NCBI GenBank assembly: GCA_031546845.1
Contig: JAVBJT010000014.1
Location: 124,001 to 188,000, forward strand
Length of the DNA stretch: 64,000 nucleotides
Source: Azoarcus sp031546845
GTDB lineage: Bacteria > Pseudomonadota > Gammaproteobacteria > Burkholderiales > Rhodocyclaceae
Direction of reading: 5' to 3'
Part shown: piece after piece, positions 1-9,572 of the stretch
How the letters are laid out: each line of letters begins with the position of its first letter
Position numbering within the stretch: position 1 is the stretch's first letter
Notes under the pieces: model-generated
Databases searched by the model: none
What the model was told of the DNA's origin: nothing
What the model saw: only the letters and a program-made list of their open reading frames with translations
Position numbers and translations under genes: made by a program

Positions 1-1
1 C

Positions 2-1156
2 ACGCTGAATGCTTTCGCCCTGCCGGGTGGCCATATCGGCGTGCATACGGGCTTGCTGCTCGCCACCGAGAGCGAATCGGAGTTGGCCTCGGTGCTCGGC
101 CACGAAATCGCCCACGTTACCCAGCGCCACATCGCTCAGCTTGTTGGGCACCAGAGCCAGGCCGGCATGCTCATGCTGGCTTCGCTGCTGGTGGCGATAT
201 TGGCCGCGCGCAGCAATTCGCAGGTGAGCGAGGCGGCGATTGCCGCCGGGCAGGCCGGGGCGCTGCAAGCGCAGCTTGGCTATTCGCGCGACTTCGAGCG
301 CGAGGCTGATCGCCTTGGCTTGCAGACCTTGGAAGGCGCGGGTTTCGATGTGCGCGGTATGCCCGGGTTTTTCGAGCGTTTGCAGCGTGCCAGCCGTTTG
401 TACGAAAACAATGCGCCCGCCTACCTGCGTACCCACCCGCTGACGACGGAGCGGATTGCCGATATGGAAAACCGGGCGGCGTCGATGCGTTACCGGCAAG
501 TGCTGGATTCGGACGACTTCCGCCTTATGAGGGCAAAGCTGCGCGCCCAGGCGGGGGTGCCGATCGACGCGGTAAAAGACATGGAAAGCCGTCTTGCCCG
601 GTCCGAACAGGATTTTGCGCTTCGTTACGGATTGGCGCGCGCGCAACTGCGCGCCAATCGTCTCGACGATGCCGAGGCGAATATCGCGACTCTGCGGCGC
701 GACGCGCCCGCTTCGCCGTTCATCGATAATCTGGCTGCGGAAATCCGTATTGCGCGCAAGGATCCTGCTGGTGCGGCAAAGCTGTTAGAGGCGGCGCAGA
801 AGCGTTTTCCCGCCAACGAGAGTCTGCGTTACGCGCTGGCCGATGCGCTGATTCTCGCCGATCGGCCGGTGGATGCGGCGGCGGGGCTTCGCCAAGCGCT
901 GCAGGGGCGTACCGATGATGCACGCTTGTGGCAATTGCTTGCGCGCGCCAACGCGAAGCTGGGCAAACGCGCCGGGCAGCATCGAGCACAGGCCGAAGCA
1001 TATGCGTTGCAGGGTAGTCTGCCGGCGGCGATTGAACAGCTTGAACTTGCACGCAAGGCGGGGGATGGAGATTTTTACGATTTATCCGCAGTGGATGCGC
1101 GCCTGCATGAATTCAAGGAGCGCTTGCAAGAAGAGCGGCGTGAGCGCGAACGGTAA
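2..1156 (+). CDS. M48 family zinc metalloprotease with TPR region (5' end cut off)
   Basis: The reading frame is open from base 2, so the true start lies left of the window. The fragment carries the zinc-binding HEIAH at fragment residues 34-38, preceded by a stretch typical of M48 peptidases (FALPGGHIGVHTGLL). A second conserved block, READRLGLQ, about 60 residues further on supplies the third zinc ligand. The C-terminal half is alpha-helical and repeats like TPR units. This layout is that of the BepA/YfgC periplasmic proteases, which maintain outer-membrane protein assembly. Signal peptide and first domain are not visible here. BepA-type identity is an inference from domain order. Confidence 0.88.
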   Translation, partial: TLNAFALPGGHIGVHTGLLLATESESELASVLGHEIAHVTQRHIAQLVGHQSQAGMLMLASLLVAILAARSNSQVSEAAIAAGQAGALQAQLGYSRDFEREADRLGLQTLEGAGFDVRGMPGFFERLQRASRLYENNAPAYLRTHPLTTERIADMENRAASMRYRQVLDSDDFRLMRAKLRAQAGVPIDAVKDMESRLARSEQDFALRYGLARAQLRANRLDDAEANIATLRRDAPASPFIDNLAAEIRIARKDPAGAAKLLEAAQKRFPANESLRYALADALILADRPVDAAAGLRQALQGRTDDARLWQLLARANAKLGKRAGQHRAQAEAYALQGSLPAAIEQLELARKAGDGDFYDLSAVDARLHEFKERLQEERRERER

Positions 1157-1387
1157 GCAGTGGCCGTTCCTTGTATTCTGGCCGAGGGCGGCTAATGTTC
1201 AGGCCAGATCGCACAAAGCGAGCGATGCCGCCGATGGGCGACGGCGCCACGGCGTGGAATGCGTTGTGGGCTTGAGACAATAGGAGAAAACGATTCGGCG
1301 CGGGCACTCGCAAATTCTGAATCGCCGGGATCGTTCAGGAAAGTTTCTTAGTGTTTCACAAGATGCTTTTTGATACGGAGGATCCTC

Positions 1388-2419
1388 ATGCTGCCAAAAA
1401 CGATGAAAGCCGCGGTTGTCCATACGTTCGGCAAGCCGCTGCAATTGGAAGAAATCGAAGTGCCGCGTCCGGGGCACGATCAGATCGTCGTCAAGATCGT
1501 CAATAGCGGCGTCTGCCATACCGATTTGCACGCCGCGGATGGCGACTGGCCCGTTAAGCCGACGCTGCCCTTTATTCCCGGCCACGAAGGCGTCGGTTAC
1601 GTTGCCGCGGTGGGTAAGGGCGTCACCCTGTTCAAGGAGGGCGACCGCGTCGGCGTACCTTGGCTGCATAGCGCCTGCGGCCATTGCGAGTTCTGCCTGA
1701 CAGGGCGCGAGACGCTTTGCCTGAAGCAGCAGAATACCGGCTATTCGGTCAATGGCTGCTACGCCGAATATGTGCTCGCCCCTGCCGCGTATGTCGGGCG
1801 CATTCCGGAAAAAGTACCTTTCGATCTCGCCGCGCCGGTGTTGTGCGCCGGTGTGACGACCTATAAGGGTTTGAAGCAGACCGATACCCGGCCCGGCGAT
1901 TGGGTCGCGATCATCGGTGTCGGCGGGCTCGGCCATTTGGCCGTGCAATACGCCCGTGCCATGGGTTTGCATGTGATCGCGGTGGATGTCGCGGACGATA
2001 AGCTGGCGCTGGCGAGCAAGCTCGGCGCGGAAATGACGATCAATTCGATGAAGGAAGATGCCGTCGCCAAAATCCGAAAAGAAATCGGCGGCGTCCACGG
2101 CGTTTTGGTGACTGCCGTTTCCTCGGCGGTTTTCCGCAGCAGTTTGGACATGCTGCGGCGCGGTGGAACATGCTCCCTGGTCGGCTTGCCGCCGGGAGAG
2201 TTTCAGACGCCGATTTTCGATGTCGTGCTGCAGGGGCTGACGGTTCGCGGTTCGATTGTCGGTACCCGTGCTGACCTTGAAGAAAGCTTGCAGTTTGCCG
2301 CTGCGGGCTGGGTGAAATCGACCGTCGAGTTGCAACCGCTCGCGGCGATCAACGCGACGCTGGAGCGGATGAAGCGGGGTGAAATCAACGGCCGGGTCGT
2401 GCTCGATATGTCGGCTTGA
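1388..2419 (+). CDS. adhP: Zinc-dependent alcohol dehydrogenase (AdhP type)
   Basis: A 343-residue medium-chain dehydrogenase that would oxidise primary alcohols to aldehydes with NAD. Catalytic zinc ligands are visible as C43, H66-E67 and C153. Four structural-zinc cysteines lie at 97, 100, 103 and 111, and the NAD-binding loop GVGGLG is at about 178-183. The ATG at 1388 is chosen because GGAGGA sits 5 bases upstream (1377-1382). A longer reading from a TTG at 1370 would swallow that ribosome binding site. It stands alone, about 230 bases after the protease gene. The substrate cannot be told from sequence; AdhP is the closest family match. Confidence 0.92.
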   Translation: MLPKTMKAAVVHTFGKPLQLEEIEVPRPGHDQIVVKIVNSGVCHTDLHAADGDWPVKPTLPFIPGHEGVGYVAAVGKGVTLFKEGDRVGVPWLHSACGHCEFCLTGRETLCLKQQNTGYSVNGCYAEYVLAPAAYVGRIPEKVPFDLAAPVLCAGVTTYKGLKQTDTRPGDWVAIIGVGGLGHLAVQYARAMGLHVIAVDVADDKLALASKLGAEMTINSMKEDAVAKIRKEIGGVHGVLVTAVSSAVFRSSLDMLRRGGTCSLVGLPPGEFQTPIFDVVLQGLTVRGSIVGTRADLEESLQFAAAGWVKSTVELQPLAAINATLERMKRGEINGRVVLDMSA

Positions 2420-2481
2420 CATCGTCCGCACGGCATCCGAAAGCCGGCTAAAATCCGGTCGTTTTCTATCAAGGGTGAACG

Positions 2482-2718
2482 ATGGATTTCGACAAGGAAG
2501 TGGATGCGCGCGGACTTAACTGTCCCTTGCCGGTTTTGCGCACGAAGAAGGCGTTGGCCGAAATGCAGTCCGGGCAGGTGCTGCGGGTGTGGGCGACCGA
2601 TCCGGGCTCGGTCAAGGATTTTCAGGCTTTCGCCAAGCAGACCGGGAATGAATTGCTGCGGCAGGGGGCTCTTGAGGGCGAGGGCAAGGTGTTCGAGTTT
2701 TTCATGCGGCGAAAGTAA
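2482..2718 (+). CDS. tusA: TusA/SirA-family sulfur carrier protein
   Basis: A 78-residue protein with the family signature LNCPLPVLRTKKAL near the N-terminus. C14 in the CPxP motif is the persulfide-carrying cysteine. TusA proteins receive sulfur from a cysteine desulfurase and pass it on for tRNA 2-thiouridine formation or, in sulfur oxidisers, for cytoplasmic sulfur transfer. An AGGGTGA-type ribosome binding site precedes the ATG. The gene is 62 bases after adhP and is followed by a strong hairpin terminator shared with valS. No tusBCD or dsr genes are in view, so the sulfur partner is unknown. Confidence 0.9.
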   Translation: MDFDKEVDARGLNCPLPVLRTKKALAEMQSGQVLRVWATDPGSVKDFQAFAKQTGNELLRQGALEGEGKVFEFFMRRK

Positions 2719-2755
2719 GGGAGTCCGTCGGGTAGTCATCCATACGGTGGAAAAG

Positions 2756-2783
2756 AAACGGGCCGCTTGCGCGCGGCCCGTTT
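2756..2783. terminator. Bidirectional intrinsic terminator between tusA and valS
   Basis: An 11-bp perfect stem (arms 2756-2766 and 2773-2783) with a six-base loop. It is followed by a T run on the plus strand and has the matching A run on its left, so it can end transcripts of the convergent genes tusA and valS. Confidence 0.85.
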
Positions 2784-2812
2784 TTCATGGAACTCGCCGT
2801 TGGAGGCGGGTT

Positions 2813-5707
2813 TCAGTGTCCAGCGAGTTTCGCCTGTTGTTCGCGCAGCTTTTCCAGCGTGGCGGCGAAGCCTGCCAGTCGTTCGCGTTCTTGCGCCACG
2901 ACGGCCGCCGGTGCGCGGTCGACAAAGCTGGCGTTACCGAGCTTGGTTTGCGCCTTGGCGATTTCGTTTTCGAGACGGGCGATTTCCTTGCCTAGCCGTT
3001 CGCGTTCGGCGGCGAGGTCGATTTCCACCTTCAGCATCAGCCGGGTCGTGCCCGCGACCGCTACCGGGGCGAGCGCGTCGGCGGCGATGTCGGTGACGAT
3101 TTCGACGCCCGATAGCTTGGCCAGCCCGGTGAGGTAGGGCGCGTAGAGCCGCAGCGCGTCGGCGTCGCCGGCGGCCACCAGCGGCAGGCGTTGGGCGGGG
3201 GAAATGCCCATTTCACCGCGCAGGTTGCGGCAGGCGTAGGCCAGGGCCTTGAGCTCGGCGATGCGGGCTTCGGCGGTTTCGTCGATCTGGCTGGTGTCGG
3301 CCGTGGGGTAGGGCGCGTGCATGATGCTGGCGGCGCCCTTGCTGGCCGCGTTGTCGCGACCGGCGAGTGGGGCGACGGTTTGCCATAGCTCTTCGGTGAT
3401 GAAGGGGATGAGCGGGTGGGCCAGACGCAGCACGGTTTCGAGCACACGCAGCAGGGTGTGGCGGGTGGCGCATTGTTGCTGCGGCGTGCCGTTCTGGATC
3501 TGGACCTTGGCCAGTTCCACGTACCAGTCGCAGTATTCGTCCCAGACGAATTCATAGACCGCGCGGGCGACGAGGTCGAAGCGGTATTCGGCGAATTGCT
3601 GCGCGACGTCGGTGGCGGTGCGTTGCAGGCGGGAGACGATCCAGCGGTCGGCGAAGGAGAGGCCGGGCGCGATGTCGTCGGCCGTGGCGCCCGTGCCGCA
3701 GTCGTGGCCGTCGCAGTTCATCAGCACGAAGCGGGTGGCGTTCCACAGCTTGTTGCAGAAGTTGCGGTAGCCCTCGCAGCGGGCGAGGTCGAATTTGATG
3801 TCGCGCCCCGGGCTGGCGAGCGAGGCAAAGGTGAAGCGCAGCGCGTCGGTGCCGAAGGCGGGGATGCCGTCGGGGAATTCCTTGCGCGTTTTCTTTGCGA
3901 TGCTGTCGGCCTGCTTCGGGTTCATCAGCCCGGTGGTGCGCTTTTCGATCAGCTTGTCGAGCGCGATGCCGTCGATGAGGTCGATGGGGTCGAGCACGTT
4001 GCCCTTGGACTTGGACATCTTCTGCCCTTCGGCGTCGCGGATCAGGCCGTGCACATAGACGTGCCTGAACGGGATCTTGCCGGTGAGGTGGCGCGTCATC
4101 ATGACCATGCGCGCGACCCAGAAGAAGATGATGTCGAAGCCGGTGACGAGCACCGTGGAGGGTAGGTAGAGATCGAGCGCGGGGTTACTTTTGCCGGGCC
4201 ACGCGGGCGTCCAGTCCAGCGTCGAAAACGGCCACAGGGCGGAGGAGTACCAGGTGTCGAGCACGTCCTCGTCGCGGCGCAGCGCGCCGTGATAGCCGGC
4301 GGCGGCGGCGAGCGCGCGGGCCTCGGCTTCGTCGTGGGCGACCCACACGCGGCCGCTCATCGCGCCTTCTTCAGCGTACCAGGCCGGTATTTGGTGGCCC
4401 CACCAGAGTTGGCGCGAGATGCACCAGTCCTGAATGTTGTTGAGCCACTGGTTGTAGGTGTTGACCCAGTTTTCCGGGTAGAAGCGGATTTCTCCGGAGG
4501 CGACGCAGTCGAGCGCCTTTTGAGTGATCGATTTGCCGTCCGCGCCGGCTTTGCTCATGGCGACGAACCACTGGTCGGTCAGCATCGGCTCGATCGCCAC
4601 GCCGGTACGGTCGCCGCGCGGCACTTGCAGCTTGTGCGCTTTGACTTCGCCCAGCAGGCCGAGCGTTTCCAGTTCGGCGACGATGCGTTCGCGCGCCGGC
4701 ACGCGGTCGAGGCCGGTGAGGCTGGCCGGCATTGCTACGCTGCCCTGGGCGCGGCCGTCGGTGGTGTAACGCTCCGCCTGGGGGGGAATGCTGCCATCGA
4801 GCTTGAGCACGACGATCATGTCGAGCCCGTGGCGCTGGCCGACGGCGTAGTCGTTGAAGTCGTGCGCGGGGGTGACCTTGACGCAGCCAGTGCCGAATTC
4901 GCGGTCGACGTAATCGTCGGCGATTACCGGGATGTCGCGGCCAGTGAGCGGCAGGCGGACAGTTTTACCGATCAGGTGGGCGTAGCGTTCGTCTTCCGGA
5001 TGCACCATCACGGCAACGTCGCCGAGCATGGTTTCGGGCCGAGTGGTGGCGACGGTGAGCCCGGGCAGGCCGTCGATGGGGCCGCCGCTGAAGGGGTAGA
5101 GGATGTGGTAGAGCTTGCCGTCTTCTTCTTCCGACACCACTTCAAGGTCGGATACCGCAGTGCCGAGCTTCGGATCCCAATTGACCAGGCGCTTGCCACG
5201 GTAGATCAGTCCTTCGTTGAACAGCCGCACGAAGGTTTCGGTGACGGTGCGGGAGAGCCCCGCGTCCATGGTGAAGCGTTCGCGCTTCCAGTCCGGGCTG
5301 GTGCCCAGGCGGCGCATCTGGCGGGTGATGGTGCCGCCGGAATATTCCTTCCACTGCCACACTTTTTCGAGGAATTTCTCGCGGCCCAGGTCGTGACGCG
5401 AGACGCCTTCAGCGTCGAGCTGGCGTTCGACGACGATCTGGGTGGCGATGCCGGCGTGGTCGGTGCCGGGTTGCCACAGGGTGTTGTCGCCACGCATGCG
5501 GTGGTAGCGGGTGAGCGCGTCCATCAGCGTTTGGTTGAAGCCGTGCCCCATGTGCAGCGTGCCGGTGACGTTGGGCGGCGGCAGCAGAATGCAGAAAGCA
5601 TTGGGGTTGGATTTGTCGAGGCCGGCGTCGAAGGCGCCGCTGGATTCCCATTCGGGATACCAGCGGGATTCGATTGCCGTGGGCTCGAAGCTTTTGGCCA
5701 GTTCCAT
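2813..5707 (-). CDS. valS: Valyl-tRNA synthetase
   Basis: A 964-residue class I aminoacyl-tRNA synthetase that charges tRNA-Val. The HIGH signature appears as HMGH at residues 52-55 after PPPNVTGTL, and KMSKS is intact near residue 562 (QKMSKSKGN). Between them lies the editing domain that hydrolyses Thr-tRNA-Val. The last ~70 residues form a charged, heptad-rich coiled coil, as in bacterial ValS. Length and motif order are normal. It is followed on the minus strand by the tusA/valS terminator. The start ATG at 5707 precedes MELAKSFEP, a standard ValS N-terminus. Confidence 0.98.
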   Translation of the reverse strand: MELAKSFEPTAIESRWYPEWESSGAFDAGLDKSNPNAFCILLPPPNVTGTLHMGHGFNQTLMDALTRYHRMRGDNTLWQPGTDHAGIATQIVVERQLDAEGVSRHDLGREKFLEKVWQWKEYSGGTITRQMRRLGTSPDWKRERFTMDAGLSRTVTETFVRLFNEGLIYRGKRLVNWDPKLGTAVSDLEVVSEEEDGKLYHILYPFSGGPIDGLPGLTVATTRPETMLGDVAVMVHPEDERYAHLIGKTVRLPLTGRDIPVIADDYVDREFGTGCVKVTPAHDFNDYAVGQRHGLDMIVVLKLDGSIPPQAERYTTDGRAQGSVAMPASLTGLDRVPARERIVAELETLGLLGEVKAHKLQVPRGDRTGVAIEPMLTDQWFVAMSKAGADGKSITQKALDCVASGEIRFYPENWVNTYNQWLNNIQDWCISRQLWWGHQIPAWYAEEGAMSGRVWVAHDEAEARALAAAAGYHGALRRDEDVLDTWYSSALWPFSTLDWTPAWPGKSNPALDLYLPSTVLVTGFDIIFFWVARMVMMTRHLTGKIPFRHVYVHGLIRDAEGQKMSKSKGNVLDPIDLIDGIALDKLIEKRTTGLMNPKQADSIAKKTRKEFPDGIPAFGTDALRFTFASLASPGRDIKFDLARCEGYRNFCNKLWNATRFVLMNCDGHDCGTGATADDIAPGLSFADRWIVSRLQRTATDVAQQFAEYRFDLVARAVYEFVWDEYCDWYVELAKVQIQNGTPQQQCATRHTLLRVLETVLRLAHPLIPFITEELWQTVAPLAGRDNAASKGAASIMHAPYPTADTSQIDETAEARIAELKALAYACRNLRGEMGISPAQRLPLVAAGDADALRLYAPYLTGLAKLSGVEIVTDIAADALAPVAVAGTTRLMLKVEIDLAAERERLGKEIARLENEIAKAQTKLGNASFVDRAPAAVVAQERERLAGFAATLEKLREQQAKLAGH

Positions 5708-5808
5708 GTGTGCTCAGGTGCTGTGGGCGAAGCGCGGATTATAGCGGATGCGCCCGCTACCCCCGTGGGCGCGCGGGTCCGCCAGCGGGCGGGAGAGGAT
5801 TGGGGGAG

Positions 5809-6267
5809 TTACTCGTCGCCGTTGTCGAATTCGCTGGCGATACGCTCAGAGAGCGCCGGCAGCAGGGTCGCGCGCAGTTGGGCGAGCGTTTCCGCGCGGA
5901 TGCGGTCGGCGAGGCCGCCGAGCTCGCGGGAAAGAATCTGTGGGAGCTCGGTAGCGAGCCAGGTTTCGACTTCGCGGCTGATGTCGGTATCGAGCTGGAT
6001 CAGCGTTTCGGCCAGCAGCGCCTGTTTCGATTGCTGTTGCACGGGTTCGGGCTGCAGCGGCATGAGGGCCGTGAGGGGGGCAGCCGGGTTGTGATCGGCC
6101 ACGACGTCGGTAAGCAGGGGCAGATCGTCCGCAGACGGCTGCGATACGCCTGTCTGGTTGGCGGTGCGATGCCGCTTCAATAATGCGTCGGCCTTGTCGA
6201 GCAAAGCGTCGGCAAGTTGTATGTCTGCATCGGTGCCGGTGCGCAGTGGCGGCCAGTCAGTACTCAT
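5809..6267 (-). CDS. Conserved hypothetical protein downstream of holC
   Basis: A 152-residue acidic, soluble protein with no signal peptide or membrane segment. The first third is charged and helical (ADALLDKADALLKRH), the middle is low-complexity and proline/glutamine-rich, and the C-terminal half is a long predicted helix (residues ~85-145). Its ATG overlaps the holC stop by four bases (ATGA), so the two are probably translationally coupled in a pepA-holC-orf unit. I do not recognise a named domain. The location suggests a replication- or translation-related role, but nothing in the sequence proves one. Confidence 0.75.
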   Translation of the reverse strand: MSTDWPPLRTGTDADIQLADALLDKADALLKRHRTANQTGVSQPSADDLPLLTDVVADHNPAAPLTALMPLQPEPVQQQSKQALLAETLIQLDTDISREVETWLATELPQILSRELGGLADRIRAETLAQLRATLLPALSERIASEFDNGDE

Positions 6268-6701
6268 AGTGCCACCCTGTGTTCGGCGTCGAACGCCTTC
6301 AGCGGTAAGTCGCGCGCTTTGTATTGCATCCAGCGCGCGCGCGCGGGCGCTTTTTCCGCTTCACCGCAGCCGATGATTTCGACCACGACGCGAAAGCGCT
6401 CGACGCCCGCGGGCAGATCGTCCGCGAGATTGAACAGAATGTCGGTGTGCGGCCACGCTTCGTCCGCGCCGGGCAGGCCGATGATGACCGGGGTTTGCGC
6501 GGCGAGCGGCGAATTGCTCATGACGTGGGGGATGAAGGCGAGCGGCTCGCTGGTCCAGAGCAATTGGTCGAAGCGACGCGCGAGCGACGCGTCGGGCAGG
6601 CGTGCCGCGATGCGTCGACCGCTGGCGTGAGCGCGGGCAATGAGTTCGCGGGCCAGCGCCAGCCGGTCGGGGGCGTTGTGATAGAACTGGACCTGTGTCA
6701 C
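6264..6701 (-). CDS. holC: DNA polymerase III chi subunit
   Basis: A 145-residue protein matching HolC in length and pattern. It has an N-terminal QVQFYHN strand, a helix with Rossmann-like features (ALARELIARAHASGRRI), LLWTSEPLAFIPH, and the C-terminal RARWMQYKARDLPLKAF. Chi links the clamp loader (through psi) to single-strand binding protein at the replication fork. The start is a GTG. It lies 28 bases after pepA and overlaps the next gene by four bases. The pepA-holC-valS neighbourhood is common in proteobacteria and supports the call. Confidence 0.92.
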   Translation of the reverse strand: MTQVQFYHNAPDRLALARELIARAHASGRRIAARLPDASLARRFDQLLWTSEPLAFIPHVMSNSPLAAQTPVIIGLPGADEAWPHTDILFNLADDLPAGVERFRVVVEIIGCGEAEKAPARARWMQYKARDLPLKAFDAEHRVAL

Positions 6702-6729
6702 CGTGTTCGATCCGTCCTCGGCATGCTAT

Positions 6730-8235
6730 TCAGTGCGCCTGCTGGCCGGCGCGGGCGATCAGGAATTCGCTCAGCAGCGGTACTGGCCGCCCGGTGGCGC
6801 CCTTGGCCTCGCCCGAGATCCAGGCGGTGCCGGCGATATCCAGATGCGCCCATTTGTAGTTCTTGGTGAAGCGCGACAGGAAGCAGGCGGCGGTGATCGT
6901 GCCGGCGTAGCGGCCGCCGATGTTGCCCATGTCGGCGAAGTTGCTCTTGAGCAATTCCTGGTAGTCCTCCCACAACGGTAGTTGCCAGGCGCGGTCGCCG
7001 GATTCCGTGCCGCGCCGGAGCAGTTCCGCCGCCAGTTCGTCGTCGTTGGCGAGCAGGCCGCTGGGGATCTTGCCAAGGGCGACCACGCAGGCGCCAGTCA
7101 GGGTGGCGATGTCGATGACGCAGGCGGGCTTGAGGCGTTCGGCGTAGGTCAGCGCATCACACAAGATCAGCCGGCCTTCGGCGTCGGTGTTGAGGATTTC
7201 GATGGTCTGGCCGGACATCGAGGTGACCACGTCGCCGGGCCGGGTGGCACCGCCGCCGGGCATGTTCTCGGTAGCCGGAACGATGCCGATGAGATTGATC
7301 GGCAGCGCCATGCGCGCCACCGCCTTGAAGGTGCCCAACACGCTGGCGGCGCCGCACATGTCGTACTTCATCTCGTCCATTTCGGCGGCCGGCTTGAGTG
7401 AAATGCCGCCAGAATCGAAGGTGACGCCCTTACCGACTAGTACGATGGGTTTCGTTTTTGCCTTGTCCCCGCGGTAATGCATGACGATGAACTTAGGTGG
7501 CTGGTGCGAGCCGCGCGCCACCGAAAGCAGCGCGCCCATGCCGAGCTTTTCCATGTCGGCGCGCTCGAGCACCTCTACATCGAACTTGAATTGCTTGCCC
7601 AGCGCCTTGGCCGCGTCGGCAAGATAGCCCGGTGTGCACACGTTGGGCGCTTGATTGCCCAGATCCTTCGTCAGCGCCATGCCTTCGGCGATTGCGCGGC
7701 CATGGAGCACGGCTTGTTCCAGGTTGGCATCGACGGGTTCGTCGAGCAGCAAGGCCAGTTTGCGCGCACCGCGTTCTTGTTTCGCGTCCTTGTTCGGGGC
7801 TTTGGCCGCCTCGAAGCGGTAAGCGCCGTCGGCGAGCAGGCGGGCGGCGTGTTGCAGGCACCAGCCGATGGTGCGGCCGGCGGGCACGGCGCCGGCGAGG
7901 GCGACAGCGGCGTCTTTCGCCTTGCCGCCGGCCAGGGCTTTCGCCACGCTCCAGAGTGCGTCGCGGAACGCTTTGTCGCAGAAAGCCTCGTGCTTGCCGA
8001 GGCTCACGATCAGGGTGCGTTCGGCGGCGGTGCCGGGAAAGTCGTGCAGTAACAGCGATGCGCCCGCTTTCTCGTCAAGGTCGCCGCGTTTGAGCAAGGC
8101 GCTGAGCTTGCCGCCGGAGGCTTTGTCGACCGCGGCGGCGGGGGAGGGCAGGGCACCGTCGGCGAACGCGGTGAGAACCAGAATGCCGGCTCGGGCTTTT
8201 TCCGGCGCAGCGGCCTTTATGGTAAATTCCACCAC
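6730..8235 (-). CDS. pepA: Leucyl aminopeptidase (cytosol aminopeptidase, M17)
   Basis: A 501-residue M17 aminopeptidase that removes N-terminal residues, leucine preferred, using two metal ions. The family signature NTDAEGRLILCDAL is present at about residue 350. The metal-binding lysine/aspartate block VGKGVTFDSGGISLKP lies about 80 residues earlier. Two GTG codons in a row could serve as start (8235 and 8232). The AAGGAG at 8239-8244 is better spaced for the second. It heads the minus-strand unit pepA-holC and is divergent from lptF. In some bacteria PepA also binds DNA; nothing here tests that. Confidence 0.96.
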   Translation of the reverse strand: MVEFTIKAAAPEKARAGILVLTAFADGALPSPAAAVDKASGGKLSALLKRGDLDEKAGASLLLHDFPGTAAERTLIVSLGKHEAFCDKAFRDALWSVAKALAGGKAKDAAVALAGAVPAGRTIGWCLQHAARLLADGAYRFEAAKAPNKDAKQERGARKLALLLDEPVDANLEQAVLHGRAIAEGMALTKDLGNQAPNVCTPGYLADAAKALGKQFKFDVEVLERADMEKLGMGALLSVARGSHQPPKFIVMHYRGDKAKTKPIVLVGKGVTFDSGGISLKPAAEMDEMKYDMCGAASVLGTFKAVARMALPINLIGIVPATENMPGGGATRPGDVVTSMSGQTIEILNTDAEGRLILCDALTYAERLKPACVIDIATLTGACVVALGKIPSGLLANDDELAAELLRRGTESGDRAWQLPLWEDYQELLKSNFADMGNIGGRYAGTITAACFLSRFTKNYKWAHLDIAGTAWISGEAKGATGRPVPLLSEFLIARAGQQAH

Positions 8236-8492
8236 TTACTCCTTGGGGTAACGAGTCGTTTTGAGTTGCCGGCGATTATGGCCCGTAGGCGGTAAAGCCG
8301 TCAAAAACACAGCGCATGGCGAATGCATGGCCGTAGTTTGTCTGTTCGGACAGTCTGCGGTCAGTAAGGGTTTGTTACCGTATGAATTGCCATTTGCGGT
8401 ATTCGGGTTCAAGGTTCAACGAAATTCGGCTTAATGCCTGGCACGTCATACTCCTCCGTACATTACATAATAGATAGGCAACCCATCGCGCG

Positions 8493-9572
8493 ATGATTTT
8501 CGACCGCGCCCTTCAGCGCGAATTCGCCCATACGGCGGCTGCCGTTTTTGTGGCGTTGTTTGCCATCCTCATTACCACGGTACTCATTCGCCTGCTCGGC
8601 CAGGCCGCGGGTGGGCGTGTGCCGTCGGAAGCGGTGCTGGCGTTGATCGGCTTCGGCGCGGTGACCGAATTGCCCTCCGTGCTGACGCTGACTTTGTTCG
8701 TCTCCATTCTGCTTTCGCTGTCGCGCAGCTATCGCGATTCGGAGATGGTGGTGTGGTTTGCCGCCGGCGTGCCGCTGACTGCTTGGATTCGTCCGGTTTT
8801 GCGTTTTGCCGTGCCGTTGGTGGTGATGATCGCCGGGGCGACTTTTTTCCTCGGCCCGTGGGCGCAGCAGAAAAATGCCGAATACCGCGATCGTCTCGAT
8901 AGCCGCGACGATACGCAACGCGTCGCACCGGGGGTGTTTCGGGAGTCGGCCGGTGCGAAACGGGTGTTCTTCGTCGAAATCGGCGCGGGTGAGGATGGCC
9001 GTGTGCGCAATGTGTTCGTCAGCGAGGAGGGGAAGGACAAGCTGACCGTCATCGCTTCCGCCGAGGGCTATCTGCGCGCCGAACCCGATGGCAGGCGCTT
9101 CGTCGTGCTGGAAAAAGGGCGCCGTTACGATGGCGAGCCGGGTACGCCGAAATACCGTGTAATGGACTTTGAACGCTACAGTGTGCAGCTTGAGGAAGAA
9201 AAGCAGCTTGTCCAGCCCGTGCGCACCCGCACCAAGCCGACGTCCGAATTGCTCCACTCGCCCGATGCCCGCAACCTGGGCGAACTGGCCAGCCGTATCG
9301 GCATGCCAGTGGCGGCGTTGCTGCTGGCCTTGATGGCGATTCCGCTGTCCTTCGTCAATCCGCGCGCGGGGCGGACCAATAATCTGTTGCTGGCCTTGCT
9401 GACTTACCTCATTTACAGCAATGCGATCTCCATCTGCCAGGCCTGGGTTGCGCAGGGCAGACTGCGTTTTGCATTGGCCGTGCTGTTGCCGCATCTTGTG
9501 GTGCTGGCTTTGCTAGCGGTGATGTTTTACCGGCGCCTCGCGGTGTCGCCGTTCTGGCGGGCGCGGGCATGA
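8493..9572 (+). CDS. lptF: LPS export permease LptF
   Basis: A 359-residue inner-membrane protein of the YjgP/YjgQ family. It has two transmembrane helices near the N-terminus (about residues 10-70), another near 100-120, a periplasmic beta-jellyroll-like region (about 130-260), and three helices at the C-terminus. With LptG and the ATPase LptB it forms the transporter that extracts lipopolysaccharide from the inner membrane. Its TGA overlaps the lptG start (ATGA). The FDRALQREFAHTAAAVF beginning is typical. The 257 bases to pepA probably hold the divergent promoters, but I could not fix them. Confidence 0.95.
   Translation: MIFDRALQREFAHTAAAVFVALFAILITTVLIRLLGQAAGGRVPSEAVLALIGFGAVTELPSVLTLTLFVSILLSLSRSYRDSEMVVWFAAGVPLTAWIRPVLRFAVPLVVMIAGATFFLGPWAQQKNAEYRDRLDSRDDTQRVAPGVFRESAGAKRVFFVEIGAGEDGRVRNVFVSEEGKDKLTVIASAEGYLRAEPDGRRFVVLEKGRRYDGEPGTPKYRVMDFERYSVQLEEEKQLVQPVRTRTKPTSELLHSPDARNLGELASRIGMPVAALLLALMAIPLSFVNPRAGRTNNLLLALLTYLIYSNAISICQAWVAQGRLRFALAVLLPHLVVLALLAVMFYRRLAVSPFWRARA

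Noticed and set aside
4289..6094. 601-codon plus-strand open frame opposite valS
   Set aside because: It mirrors valS in a high-GC genome, has low-complexity Val/Gly/Ala composition and no recognisable domain; the valS frame carries all catalytic motifs.
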